Assembly (NCBI RefSeq): GCF_009932395.1 | Contig: NZ_LSRS01000003.1 | Span: forward strand, 494,043-558,042 | DNA: 64,000 nucleotides | Direction of reading: 5' to 3' | DNA from: Sporotomaculum syntrophicum | Lineage (GTDB): Bacteria; Bacillota; Desulfotomaculia; Desulfotomaculales; Desulfallaceae | Part shown: piece by piece, positions 16,928-25,358 of the stretch | Numbering within the stretch: position 1 is the stretch's first letter | Layout of the letters: every line of letters starts with the position of its first letter | Program-made: the position numbers and the translations under genes | The notes under the pieces: generated by a model | What the model was told of the DNA's origin: nothing | The model's input: the letters and a program-made list of their open reading frames with translations, nothing else | The model's database searches: none

Positions 16928-18547
16928 TTAAATTTTTTGGCTTTCTTCTTCTCTAAGTATACGCCTGAGTACCTTGCCCATTACGTTTTGAGGCAATGCA
17001 TTACGGAATTCCACATATTGGGGCACTTTGTACCTGGCCAGATTAGCTCTGCAGTAATGGATGATTTCTTTTGCGTCGGCCTGCATGCCTTCTTTGAGTA
17101 CAATAAACGCTTTAACGGTTTCACCACGGTATGGATCGGGCACACCAACCGCTACAGCTTCCCGAATTTTAGGATGTTCATACAAAACTTCTTCAATTTC
17201 CCGGGGGTATATATTATAGCCTCCCGCGATGATGATATCTTTTTTACGGTCAACGATATAACAATACCCTTCTTCGTCCATTTTAGCGATATCGCCGGTG
17301 TAAAGCCATTCATTTTTTAGTGTGTTAGCGGTTTCTTCGGGCATATTCCAATAGCCCTTCATTACCTGAGGTCCTTTGATGCAAAGCTCGCCGATTTCAC
17401 CTGGCGGCAATTCCCTCAAGCCCGTTTCTAAATCCACTATTTTACAGTCCGTATCGGGCAGCGGGATACCAATGGAACCCACCTTGCGCCGTTCGAGCAG
17501 AGGATTACAATGCGTCACCGGGGAGGCCTCCGACAGGCCATAGCCTTCGACCAATAATCCTTCCGTTAGTTTTTCAAATTGCTCCACAACTTCCATCGGT
17601 AGGGGAGCTGAACCGCTCATACAGCTCTTAATGGATTTAATGCCGTATCCCTGTGCATTGGGATAGTTATTCACGGCAATGTACATAGTGGGTACGCCCG
17701 GGAATATAGTGGGCTTTTCGTGTTTAATCAATTCCATGCATTCCTTGATATTGAACTGGGCCATAATAATCATGGTAGCTGCGTTAATAATACTAAAATT
17801 CAGGCAGCCGGTCATGCCGTAGGAATGGAAAAAAGGCAGTGCACATAGCACCTTATCCTTGCCGTACTTCATAGTTTCCATCCACTCTGTTACCTGCAAG
17901 GTGTTAGCGGTGAGATTGCGATGGGTCAGCATGGCTCCTTTGGATACGCCGGTGGTACCTCCGGTATACTGGAACACTGCTATATCTTCATCCATGTCTA
18001 AGGGCACCTGCTGAAATTGGGTCGGGTACTGGGGCAACAATTCTTCTATTTGAAGGGCGTTACTATCAATGGCAACGGAACCCTTGCCCAGTGTAAAAAC
18101 AAGCACATTTTGCAAAGCTACGCGGCTGCGCACGTTTTTAATACGCCGGTATAGGGCATCGTAGGCGATGATAGTTTGAGCGCCCGAGTCTTTTAAAATA
18201 TATTCCAGTTCCCTTTCAACGTACATGGGGTTAACCTGCACCACAACTGCACCTAATTTCAAAGTGGCTAAAAAACCAAGGATATACTGGGGACAGTTGG
18301 GGCTCATTATAGCCACTCGGTCACCTTTTTTTACGCCTAAAGCATTCAGAGCACCGGCGCATTGATTAACCAATCCAGCTAGCTTTCGGAAGGAATATTG
18401 GGTTTCGGCAAAAACAATAGCAGCCCGCTCCGGGAAATCCTTGGCCGATTTATCCAGATACTGGGGCATAGTCAAGTCCGGGTAATGCAAACGCGGACGT
18501 ACACGGGGAGAGTAAAATTTATACCAAACCTTGTTTAAATCGACCAT
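16928..18547 (-). CDS. Long-chain fatty-acid--CoA ligase (AMP-forming)
   Basis: A 539-residue member of the ANL adenylating superfamily that activates carboxylic acids, probably fatty acids, to acyl-CoA. Core motifs are complete: FQYTGGTTGVSKGAMLTH (phosphate-binding loop), EGYGLSEASPVTHCNP, YTGDIAKMDEEGY and DRKKDIIIAGGYNIYPREIEEV, with the C-terminal lysine region QNVMGKVLRRILREEE. Start ATG is at 18547 with an AGGTG-type site. Substrate range cannot be told from sequence. Confidence 0.9.
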   Translation of the reverse strand: MVDLNKVWYKFYSPRVRPRLHYPDLTMPQYLDKSAKDFPERAAIVFAETQYSFRKLAGLVNQCAGALNALGVKKGDRVAIMSPNCPQYILGFLATLKLGAVVVQVNPMYVERELEYILKDSGAQTIIAYDALYRRIKNVRSRVALQNVLVFTLGKGSVAIDSNALQIEELLPQYPTQFQQVPLDMDEDIAVFQYTGGTTGVSKGAMLTHRNLTANTLQVTEWMETMKYGKDKVLCALPFFHSYGMTGCLNFSIINAATMIIMAQFNIKECMELIKHEKPTIFPGVPTMYIAVNNYPNAQGYGIKSIKSCMSGSAPLPMEVVEQFEKLTEGLLVEGYGLSEASPVTHCNPLLERRKVGSIGIPLPDTDCKIVDLETGLRELPPGEIGELCIKGPQVMKGYWNMPEETANTLKNEWLYTGDIAKMDEEGYCYIVDRKKDIIIAGGYNIYPREIEEVLYEHPKIREAVAVGVPDPYRGETVKAFIVLKEGMQADAKEIIHYCRANLARYKVPQYVEFRNALPQNVMGKVLRRILREEESQKI

Positions 18548-18688
18548 TTATTTACACCTCAAATTTTTTTTATTCACCTCCATACTATGTTTAAAATAAA
18601 ACTTATGCTGTTTGGAAAAATTGGTACAAAAAACAGGCGGAAGCTGGTGTCTCTACCTTGTATTTTGCACCACCTGCTGGTGCAGAAA

Positions 18689-19278
18689 TTAACATGCCTT
18701 CTCTACCTTAACAGCGCAGACCTTCAGTTCCGGTATCTTGGATACCATGTCCTGGGCTGGATTGGTTAGTTTGTTGAGGTGGCCACCTCCGGGAATAGAA
18801 AGGAGGTAAATACCAACCCTTGGGGCACCACTTTGGAGATGCGGGTTTCTACTTTCACAAGGCCGCAACGGGAAGATACCTGGGCAATATCGCCGTCAGT
18901 AATGCCAAGGGCAGCGGCGTCAACCTGGTTAATTTCAAGGTATTCGTTGCCATAGTGCACTTCCAGGGCACCGGTGCGCCAGGTCATGGTACCGGTGTGA
19001 TAATGGAAATATCGCCGTCCAGTGCTCAGCAACAGCGGGTAACCGGCATCGGGCAGTTCCGCCGGTGGAACGTATACCACCGGATTGAACTTACCCGGGC
19101 CATGTGAAAAATTATCCTTGTGCAGGTAGGCCGTACCCGGGTGACCGGAATGGGGACAAGGCCACTGGATGCCGCCCCGCTCCAGACGGGCATAGGATAT
19201 ACCTCTATAGGAAGGGGTCAACGCGGCCATTTCATCAAATATGTCCGAGGCGGTAGCATACTGCATGGGATAGCCCAT
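18689..19278 (-). pseudogene. Formate dehydrogenase alpha subunit, C-terminal remnant with frameshift
   Basis: About 196 codons of the molybdopterin-dinucleotide-binding C-terminus of a formate dehydrogenase large subunit; intact proteins have roughly 700-900 residues. The frame from the ATG at 19278 reads YPMQYATASDIFDEMAALTP, then LLLSTGRRYFHYHTGTMTWR, then LEINQVDAAALGI, all typical. Near 18777 the frame meets a stop. Homology continues one frame over as NKLTNPAQDMVSKIPELKV to a stop at 18689. Upstream of 19278 homology ends at once, after an in-frame stop a few codons earlier. So it is 5'-truncated and frameshifted, not a working enzyme. Confidence 0.85.
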
Positions 19279-19327
19279 TGAAATGACATGATTTCAAGTT
19301 GTTCCCTCCTTCCGAATATGGTCATAA

Positions 19328-19366
19328 ATTATTAAAACCCGGGTAGCTTCGTTTAACCGCCCGGGT
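19328..19366 (-). terminator. Intrinsic terminator after the folate cyclo-ligase gene
   Basis: ACCCGGG and CCCGGGT (19337-19343, 19360-19366) form a perfect 7-bp GC stem; the minus-strand transcript continues TTTTAATAATTT. Confidence 0.78.
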
Positions 19367-19404
19367 CATGTAATTAATTAATTATATATTCTAGTACCTG
19401 TTTT

Positions 19405-19989
19405 TCACTGCTGATTATTACGGAAATGCAATACCCGTTCCTCGGTAACCAGTATGTGGACTGGTACATCGTGCTCGCCCGGATAAACATCGGACCTGAC
19501 TTGTAGTTCAAAAGCCAGGGCTACTAGTGTTGTGTTTTCACTAGTGCAAGGCAGAAAACGGTCATAAAAGCCACCCCCATAACCCAATCGATTACCCATG
19601 GTATCGAAGGCCACCCCTGGAACGATAACCAAGTCGATTTCTCTTGGGTCTACTGGTCGCATGCACTGGGAACTTGGTTCTAAAATGCCCCAGGTGCCTG
19701 GTGTCAAATCTTGGGGATAATGAAGTACCTGCGACGGAATCAACTTTTTATGGGACACGTCTGTAACAGGCAGCACCAGACGTTTGTTTTGCCGCAGTGT
19801 GTTTTCCAGGATTTGTGCAGTCTGCACCTCGTTGCGAAAATCTGCGTAAGCCATTACCGTGGCGGCCTGGCGGTATTCAGGCAAATCCAAAAATTTGGTG
19901 ACAATTGCCGTGCTCAAATCCTGTAAATTCTGCTTGGTCAAGGTGTTGCGCTGGGCTATTACCTGTTTTCTTAATTCAAGCTTTGACAC
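19405..19989 (-). CDS. 5-formyltetrahydrofolate cyclo-ligase
   Basis: A 194-residue enzyme (MTHFS, YgfA family) that converts 5-formyl-THF to 5,10-methenyl-THF with ATP, returning a dead-end folate to the one-carbon pool. The substrate/ATP motif RLGYGGGFYDRFL is present, as are the N-terminal RKQVIAQRN and DLVIVPGVAFD. I start at GTG 19987-19989, five bases after GGAGGAG; the longer frame adds 16 unrelated residues. Single-gene unit with its own terminator. Confidence 0.93.
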   Translation of the reverse strand: MSKLELRKQVIAQRNTLTKQNLQDLSTAIVTKFLDLPEYRQAATVMAYADFRNEVQTAQILENTLRQNKRLVLPVTDVSHKKLIPSQVLHYPQDLTPGTWGILEPSSQCMRPVDPREIDLVIVPGVAFDTMGNRLGYGGGFYDRFLPCTSENTTLVALAFELQVRSDVYPGEHDVPVHILVTEERVLHFRNNQQ

Positions 19990-20109
19990 ACTTACTCCTC
20001 CAAAATCGCCTGTGCTGCAATTAGCAGCGGATAGCATATGGTAGTGACAAAAAAATATGACTATATTAAATATAGTATATCATAGAAATGCATTATTTTG
20101 TTAAAAGAA

Positions 20110-20142
20110 AATAAATCCTCCCTTATTAAGGGAGGTTTTTAC
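20110..20142. terminator. Bidirectional intrinsic terminator
   Basis: CCTCCC (20117-20122) and GGGAGG (20130-20135), extended by TT/AA, with T-runs on both strands (TTTTT to the right; ATTTATTTT on the minus strand). It ends the ACT-domain gene. Confidence 0.7.
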
Positions 20143-20178
20143 CTCGCTATAGTTATGCTGTTTTACCCAACGGCATGT

Positions 20179-20610
20179 TTACAAGGCATACACCTGGCTG
20201 CCCGGCAGAATATTGATGTCTTTTTTCTGCAACACTTCAATAGCTTTGTCGATTTGCTCCACCTTGACTACTACCAGGGCAGCGTTAGATGCTTTTTGTA
20301 CAAATGCATACAGGTATTCAATGTTAATATCGGCTTGCTGCAATAAATCCAGCACATTGGCCAGACCGCCGGGCTCATCTTTAATTTCCACAGCAATGAC
20401 ATCGGTGGTGCTGCCGGTAAAGTTGGCTTCTTTAAGCAGCCGAATGGCCTTATCGGGGTCACTGACAATTATGCGCAGGATCCCGAAATCAGCAGTATCG
20501 GCTATGGACATAGCTCTGATATTAATGTTGTTATCGCCCAATACTTTGGTCACCTGGGCAAGACGTCCTTTTTCGTTTTCCAAAAAGACTGATATTTGTT
20601 TTACCTTCAT
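20179..20610 (-). CDS. Protein with two ACT domains
   Basis: A 143-residue protein made of two tandem ACT modules: VKQISVFLENEKGRLAQVTK ... at the N-terminus and VIAVEIKDEPGGLANVLDLL in the second half. ACT domains bind amino acids and signal to enzymes. In many anaerobes this two-domain form lies directly downstream of paaK (phenylacetate-CoA ligase) or indolepyruvate oxidoreductase genes. Here a broken paaK fragment lies directly upstream, so this gene appears to be the survivor of that pair. Start is ATG 20608-20610 after AAAGGGGTGG. Confidence 0.88.
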   Translation of the reverse strand: MKVKQISVFLENEKGRLAQVTKVLGDNNINIRAMSIADTADFGILRIIVSDPDKAIRLLKEANFTGSTTDVIAVEIKDEPGGLANVLDLLQQADINIEYLYAFVQKASNAALVVVKVEQIDKAIEVLQKKDINILPGSQVYAL

Positions 20611-20639
20611 CCAATCCACCCCTTTCTACTCGTTTATAA

Positions 20640-20795
20640 AAACACTTGTTATTGCATTTCCCGCTCGTATAATATCCTTTTGGCTTTTCATTAATCGGTG
20701 CAGCCCATAAAACGCTGCATGCGCACAAAGATACGACCACAGCCGCAGGGAACATCTTTGATTACGGTAATATCTCCAGTATGGTAACTTTACTA
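20640..20795 (-). pseudogene. Phenylacetate-CoA ligase (paaK) remnant
   Basis: On the minus strand 20693-20787 encodes YHTGDITVIKDVPCGCGRIF followed by VRMQRFMGCTD and a stop. This matches the conserved anaerobic PaaK segment RTGDI..I.DEPCPCGRT..RMGRI.GRTDD. In another frame just after the stop, KDIIRAGNAITSVFINE (ending near 20638) resembles the following DMLIIRGVNVFPSQIE. Only about 50 of some 430 codons remain, in two frames. The remnant ends just before the ACT-domain gene, the usual paaK partner. Confidence 0.65.
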
Positions 20796-20996
20796 TAAAA
20801 GGATAGCATAACTTTTTATGAAAAAAAAGGTTTATCACAACTTTTCCAATACCTCTTGTACGGTTAGATACTGATATGGTTTTTGTAGCCGGTTGCGAAA
20901 TTATGCTGCCCGGTAATATGGAAAATAGCGGCTCGTAATAGTTCGCCTGCCAGGGCAGTGAATTTTCACCCACAGTTCAAACTCCTGATTTTAAAG

Positions 20997-21172
20997 TTAT
21001 CAACAAACTTATCCACATTATCCACAGGGATAACTAATCAGAACCAGTCTCAGCATAACTATGATCAGCAAAATATAAGAATCTAGATAATTTAATATTC
21101 TTAAATCGTAAGGATTGGCGGTTATGTTCCCAACTTTTTTTGTGGATAAGTTGTGGAATCATTTGTGTATAA
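20997..21172. promoter_or_regulatory. Cluster of DnaA boxes between paaK remnant and tsaD
   Basis: Two perfect TTATCCACA boxes abut at 21009-21017 and 21018-21026. A near match TTATCAACA is at 20997-21005. In the opposite orientation are TGTGGATAA (21141-21149) and TGTGTATAA (21164-21172, equal to TTATACACA). The two inward-facing groups flank about 115 bp of AT-rich DNA. The geometry is that of a DnaA-binding locus. No dnaA or dnaN lies nearby, so it need not be oriC. Confidence 0.6.
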
Positions 21173-21174
21173 GT

Positions 21175-22197
21175 TTAATAACGGTCCTGTCCCAGCGGTA
21201 AGCTTGGTACCGCATTTAAGGTCAGGGGGGCGAAATCGCCGCGCCGGTATTTATGGTAGGCGGCGCAGGCTATCATAGCCGCGTTGTCGGTGCACAGTAC
21301 CGGCGGCGGGTAAATAACTCTCTTGCCCTCCCGGGCTGCATGGTAGGTTATTTCCTGCCTTAAAAGCCGGTTAGCCGCTACCCCGCCGGCCAGCATTATG
21401 GTGCTGATCTGATGCTTCCGGGCGGCCAGCAGTGTTTTATCCACCAGCACATCTACAGCGGCGCGACGGAAACTAGCTGCTACATCGGCTTTATTTACCG
21501 GCAGCCCTTTTTGTTCAGCACGGTGTAAGTAATTAATCACCGCTGTTTTAAGGCCGCTGAAGCTAAAGTCCAGGCTGCCTTCAGCAAGATAAGCCCGGGG
21601 CAGGTGTATAGCAGTATCATCGCCGGATGCAGCTAATGCATCTATTAATGGCCCGCCTGGATAACCCAAGCCCAGCACACGGGCTACCTTATCAAAAGCT
21701 TCCCCGGCGGCGTCGTCCCGGGTGGCACCTAATAATTTATACTGGCCAATACTTGTAATTAGTACCAGATCGGTATGACCTCCAGATACCACCAAGCAGA
21801 TAACCGGTAAAGCAAGTTCTGGTTCAGACAAAAAATTGGCGCTTACGTGACCTTCCAGGTGGTTAATGCCGATTAACGGTTTATCCAGTGCAAAGGCAAT
21901 TGCCTTGGCGGCGGATACGCCCACCAATAGCGCGCCAACTAAACCGGGGCCGTAGGTTACGGCTACGGCGTCCAGACTGGAAAAATCAAGATTGGCTTCA
22001 TCGAGTGCTTCCCGGATTACGTGGTTAACCAGCTCCAGGTGCTTGCGAGAGGCGACCTCCGGCACAACACCGCCAAATTTACGATGCACGTCCACCTGGG
22101 AGGAGATGATATTAGATTTGACGGTGGTACCGTCAACTACAACGGCCGCCGCGGTTTCATCGCAGGATGTTTCCACGCTTAAGATGGTTACACTCAT
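21175..22197 (-). CDS. tsaD: tRNA N6-adenosine threonylcarbamoyltransferase TsaD
   Basis: A 340-residue ASKHA-fold enzyme that, with TsaB and TsaE, attaches threonylcarbamoyl to A37 of ANN-decoding tRNAs. The metal-binding HLEGH motif (in GINHLEGHVSANF), the N-terminal SVETSCDETAAAVV, LVVSGGHTDLV and GGVAANRLLR are all intact. Start ATG is at 22197. tsaB, tsaE and rimI are not adjacent within the window. Confidence 0.96.
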   Translation of the reverse strand: MSVTILSVETSCDETAAAVVVDGTTVKSNIISSQVDVHRKFGGVVPEVASRKHLELVNHVIREALDEANLDFSSLDAVAVTYGPGLVGALLVGVSAAKAIAFALDKPLIGINHLEGHVSANFLSEPELALPVICLVVSGGHTDLVLITSIGQYKLLGATRDDAAGEAFDKVARVLGLGYPGGPLIDALAASGDDTAIHLPRAYLAEGSLDFSFSGLKTAVINYLHRAEQKGLPVNKADVAASFRRAAVDVLVDKTLLAARKHQISTIMLAGGVAANRLLRQEITYHAAREGKRVIYPPPVLCTDNAAMIACAAYHKYRRGDFAPLTLNAVPSLPLGQDRY

Positions 22198-22336
22198 TTA
22201 AATTAATTTCGCTCCTTTAAAATATCTATTGCATTGAATGTATTAGCTACTGTATTAATTTTACTAAGCTTTTGTAACACAGGTTTTGTTTATCTATCGC
22301 TTGCATAATAATAATTAAAAACTTTAAGGTGGTCTA

Positions 22337-23032
22337 ATGAGATTACGCATACTTTCTTACAACATCAGACACTGTCGCGGTATGAACGGCAAGGTTTGTT
22401 TAAAAGCGGTGGCCTCCACCATTGCCGGTGCGCAGCCTGATTTAGTGGGTCTTCAAGAAGTGGATTATTTCAATCCCCGAAGTGCCTTTGCCGACCAAGC
22501 AGCCAAACTGGGGAGAATGCTGGGTATGTACCATGTATACGGGCCCAATGTTACCTGGGGTGGTGTAGCCCGGTTTGGTAACGCCGTACTCTCCCGTTAT
22601 CCAATAGTAAGATGGCATAACTACCTACTGCCCAGCAAGGGTGAACAAAGAGGCCTGCTCCGGGCGGAAATTCAACTTAACGACCTGTCTGTGGTTTTTT
22701 TTAATACCCACCTGGGGTTGGACCATCAAGAACGGCTGCAGCAAGTAGCCAAAATACAGGACATTGTCCGCAGTATGTTCGGGCACCAGCTGCTGGCCGG
22801 GGATTTAAATGCTAATCCGGACAGCAAGGAAATAGCCATCCTGCAAACCGTATTGCGGTCCGGTGATTTGTCCGGGACAAAATTTACTTTTCCTTCCAAC
22901 TATCCCAAATATAAAATTGATTACATTTTTTATTCTGACCACTGGAGGCTGATTGAAACCAAAGTTTACACCAGCCGGGCGTCAGATCACCTTCCGCTGT
23001 CAGCGGACGTACAGCTTGACCGGCTTCATTAG
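22337..23032 (+). CDS. Endonuclease/exonuclease/phosphatase family protein
   Basis: A 231-residue protein of the EEP (DNase I-like) superfamily, which hydrolyses phosphodiester or phosphomonoester bonds. Core motifs run in order: SYNIRHCRG (Asn), GLQEVDYF (metal-binding Glu), FFNTHLGLDHQERLQQV (His), GDLNANPDS (Asp/Asn) and SDHLPLSADV (Asp-His pair) at the end. No signal peptide. The start has an AAGGTGG ribosome site. Substrate unknown; relatives include nucleases and lipid or sugar-phosphate phosphatases. Confidence 0.88.
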   Translation: MRLRILSYNIRHCRGMNGKVCLKAVASTIAGAQPDLVGLQEVDYFNPRSAFADQAAKLGRMLGMYHVYGPNVTWGGVARFGNAVLSRYPIVRWHNYLLPSKGEQRGLLRAEIQLNDLSVVFFNTHLGLDHQERLQQVAKIQDIVRSMFGHQLLAGDLNANPDSKEIAILQTVLRSGDLSGTKFTFPSNYPKYKIDYIFYSDHWRLIETKVYTSRASDHLPLSADVQLDRLH

Positions 23033-23077
23033 TAGCTTGCCGGCATTTTGGGGCGTATTTCTTGCAAGTCTTGATAT

Positions 23078-23827
23078 TTAAAGTGTAACGCCAAGCTTGT
23101 GCATGATGTCCCGGAAAACCTTACCGGCACTTTCATGGACAACCACCGCAGCTTCATTATCATAAGGGGTAGAAGTGTTGTTAATGATTACAATTTCCTT
23201 GGCATAACTAGGCAAACCGGCCACGGGATATACGGTGAGGCTGCTGCCGACGACCAGCAGGAGCTGGCAGCCCGAAATCTCAAAAGTAACCTGGTAGTAA
23301 TCATCGTTCATTTGGTCTTCAAACAATACAACATCCGGCCGCAATACACCTCCGCATTTAAGGCAGCGGGGAGGATTTTCACCGTTATCAAAGCTTTGCA
23401 CCAGGTGGTCAAAACTATGGGACGCCCGGCAATCCATGCAGCGGCAGGTGCGCAAATGGCCATGCACTTCCCATACAGTTTTAGAACCGGCCTTCACGTG
23501 CAGGCTGTCGATATTTTGAGTAATTACCCCGTCCAACAGACCCATCTTTTCCAGTTGAGCCAAAGCTGTGTGGGCGGTATTGGGCTGGGCGTCGTTAAAA
23601 GCGGTCCAGCGTTTTAAATTGGTGCTGTAAAAAAAAGCGGGATCTCTGCGCAGTGCGGACAGACTGGCCGTTTTAGCCGGGTCTTGCTTTTCCCACAGAC
23701 CGGTTCCCGGGCTGCGATAGTCGGGAATACCGCTTTCTGTACTGATGCCTGCCCCGGTAAGAGCAAATGTTTTATCGGATCCCTTAATTAAACGAACTAT
23801 TTCTTGGATTTTGTTTTCATATAACAA
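23078..23827 (-). CDS. NAD-dependent protein deacylase, Sir2 family
   Basis: A 249-residue sirtuin that removes acetyl or acyl groups from lysine using NAD. The NAD-binding GAGISTESGIPDYRSPGTGLW, TQNIDSLH and catalytic His in EVHGHL are present. The zinc ribbon has two Cys pairs, CRCMDCRA and CLKCGGVLRPDVVLFED. The start is TTG 23825-23827 following GGAGGT. Convergent with the EEP gene. Confidence 0.93.
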   Translation of the reverse strand: MLYENKIQEIVRLIKGSDKTFALTGAGISTESGIPDYRSPGTGLWEKQDPAKTASLSALRRDPAFFYSTNLKRWTAFNDAQPNTAHTALAQLEKMGLLDGVITQNIDSLHVKAGSKTVWEVHGHLRTCRCMDCRASHSFDHLVQSFDNGENPPRCLKCGGVLRPDVVLFEDQMNDDYYQVTFEISGCQLLLVVGSSLTVYPVAGLPSYAKEIVIINNTSTPYDNEAAVVVHESAGKVFRDIMHKLGVTL

Positions 23828-23959
23828 ATTAATACCTCCATTCTCCTCAATGGTATAATTATTTTGAATACATTTTTTACTGTCAACTTTTAATCATGCA
23901 GGAACTAGTATAGTTTTGTTGAAAATTGTAATGATTACTTACAAAAGGAGGAAAGTTTC

Positions 23960-24394
23960 ATGCCTACATTTATTAATAACCTATTAAGCCGGGTCGGGCT
24001 GGCTAAAAAGTCCGAAAAAGAAACAAAAAAAGCAGCTACTCCTACTGTAGCAAAGAGTGATGCTTTTTTACAAATTGTCGCGGTAATTGATGCTATGGTT
24101 GAAGAGGGTGTTACCAGGCTAAGAAAAGTAGAAGATCGTTATGCTGTTATTTACTTGCTGGGTGATAAAAAGATTTTGCATATCCCTAAAAATGTGGATC
24201 CCCCCCGTACATTTTTCCTTTTCTCCGGGGCTAACCGGGTAGCCAAGGGGATGGATGTACCGGGTCTGCGGGTGGTTTCAAAAAATGAGGCTAAACAAAA
24301 AAAATATGGGCCAATTAAAGCAGTCTACACGGGTATCAATACAGAAGTGGTGAAGGATATGCTGAAGTTGATGGATAGCGATAAGACGGCCTAA
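23960..24394 (+). CDS. Conserved-looking small protein of unknown function
   Basis: A 144-residue basic protein without signal peptide. A low-complexity lysine-rich stretch (about 15-33) follows the first 14 residues. The rest alternates strands and helices (FLQIVAVIDAMVEEGVTRLR, then AVIYLLGDKKILHIPK). Start ATG is well supported by AAAGGAGGAAAG. It is a single-gene unit with its own terminator. I do not recognise the family. Confidence 0.6.
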   Translation: MPTFINNLLSRVGLAKKSEKETKKAATPTVAKSDAFLQIVAVIDAMVEEGVTRLRKVEDRYAVIYLLGDKKILHIPKNVDPPRTFFLFSGANRVAKGMDVPGLRVVSKNEAKQKKYGPIKAVYTGINTEVVKDMLKLMDSDKTA

Positions 24395-24404
24395 CACAAA
24401 TATT

Positions 24405-24445
24405 ACACCGGTACGATAAGCACTTTAGTACCGGTGTTTATTTTA
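24405..24445 (+). terminator. Intrinsic terminator
   Basis: ACACCGGTAC (24405-24414) and GTACCGGTGT (24428-24437) form a perfect 10-bp stem followed by TTATTTTAC. Confidence 0.85.
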
Positions 24446-24495
24446 CAATTGTTACATGGGCTATTTGTCAAATAGCGATAATTCAATAACTACTG

Positions 24496-24909
24496 TTACT
24501 CCACCACTTGTTTGCCGCAGAAACTGCAAAACTTACCGCCGGCGGGCAGAACTTTGCCGCAATCCGAGCAAACAGGCACTTCGGGCTGCATATCTTCAAT
24601 TTGCTTTTCAAGTTCTTTCATTTGCTTTTCCAGTTCCCTGGTGTCACTAAGTAGCCTGGACAATTCTTCGCCTAAACTCACGTCATCCATCCCAGACTGC
24701 TGTTGGTAGTACAATGCACCAATGCCGGCCAGGTTATTTTCCATTTCCCTTTCCATCTTTTTAATTTCATATTTCAATTTGGTGACTTCAAACAGTTCTG
24801 AAGACTTTTTGGAAATGTCTCTGGCTTTGTCGCCGGCTATACCGCTAAGATCTTTTGCCTGGTTGCCTAAATGCTTGGCACTTTCGGCCATTTTTTGAAT
24901 AAAACCCAT
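24496..24909 (-). CDS. Coiled-coil protein with C-terminal zinc ribbon
   Basis: A 137-residue protein. Residues about 40-110 are strongly helical with heptads (KLKYEIKKMEREMENNLAGI, later ELEKQMKELEKQIEDM). The end is a zinc ribbon with two Cys pairs, CSDCGKVL and CSFCGK. Start ATG 24907-24909 follows GGAGGTGATT. The layout is common in Clostridia for small 'zinc-ribbon domain' proteins of unknown role; no enzyme motif is seen. Confidence 0.75.
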   Translation of the reverse strand: MGFIQKMAESAKHLGNQAKDLSGIAGDKARDISKKSSELFEVTKLKYEIKKMEREMENNLAGIGALYYQQQSGMDDVSLGEELSRLLSDTRELEKQMKELEKQIEDMQPEVPVCSDCGKVLPAGGKFCSFCGKQVVE

Positions 24910-24975
24910 ACAATCACCTCCACAAGTAATATTCTGCGTGTTAGCAGACAATCCTTTTCTGAAATTACCCGAAAA

Positions 24976-25003
24976 TACAAAAAAAGAGCGGCTAATTCCG
25001 CTC
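24976..25003 (-). terminator. Intrinsic terminator
   Basis: GAGCGG and CCGCTC (24986-24991, 24998-25003) followed on the minus strand by seven T residues. It ends the small gene at 25028. Confidence 0.82.
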
Positions 25004-25027
25004 CTTGTTTGATACTTAAAGCAATGA

Positions 25028-25228
25028 TTAGTTACAATTGATGTGGAAGTGATTATGCTGGAGCCTGATCGTATGCATTGCTCCGCAATCAGGACATTGC
25101 TTGGACTCCCCGTCCTTATAACGAATCTCACCAATATGTTTGCCACAGCAAGTTATTTCAACGCTGATGATCTGGCCATTCTCACGAAAATTCACCCGGT
25201 AATCCATTTTTTTATGGTCCAATTTCAA
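25028..25228 (-). CDS. Small zinc-ribbon-like protein
   Basis: A protein of up to 66 residues with the pair CPDCG at about 44-48, a CC at about 27-28 and a histidine-rich end (QHNHFHINCN). The four Cys could form a zinc or iron site. The start is unsure: TTG 25228, a second TTG two codons on, or ATG at codon 8 all lie after GGAGTG. A strong terminator follows, which supports expression. Unknown function. Confidence 0.5.
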   Translation of the reverse strand: MKLDHKKMDYRVNFRENGQIISVEITCCGKHIGEIRYKDGESKQCPDCGAMHTIRLQHNHFHINCN

Positions 25229-25358
25229 TCACTCCATTTTACCTTATTTTACCTCAATAGTGAAAATATTAAACCTGCAAAGAACTGTTAAATATTACCT
25301 TCAACATGGGTATGAACATAAACTCCGGCATATACATTCACTTTAGGTAGTGATCCGC

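Noticed and set aside
20626..20973. Minus-strand frame of 115 codons downstream of tsaD
   Set aside because: No ribosome site and no family; it overlaps the paaK relic in a different frame.
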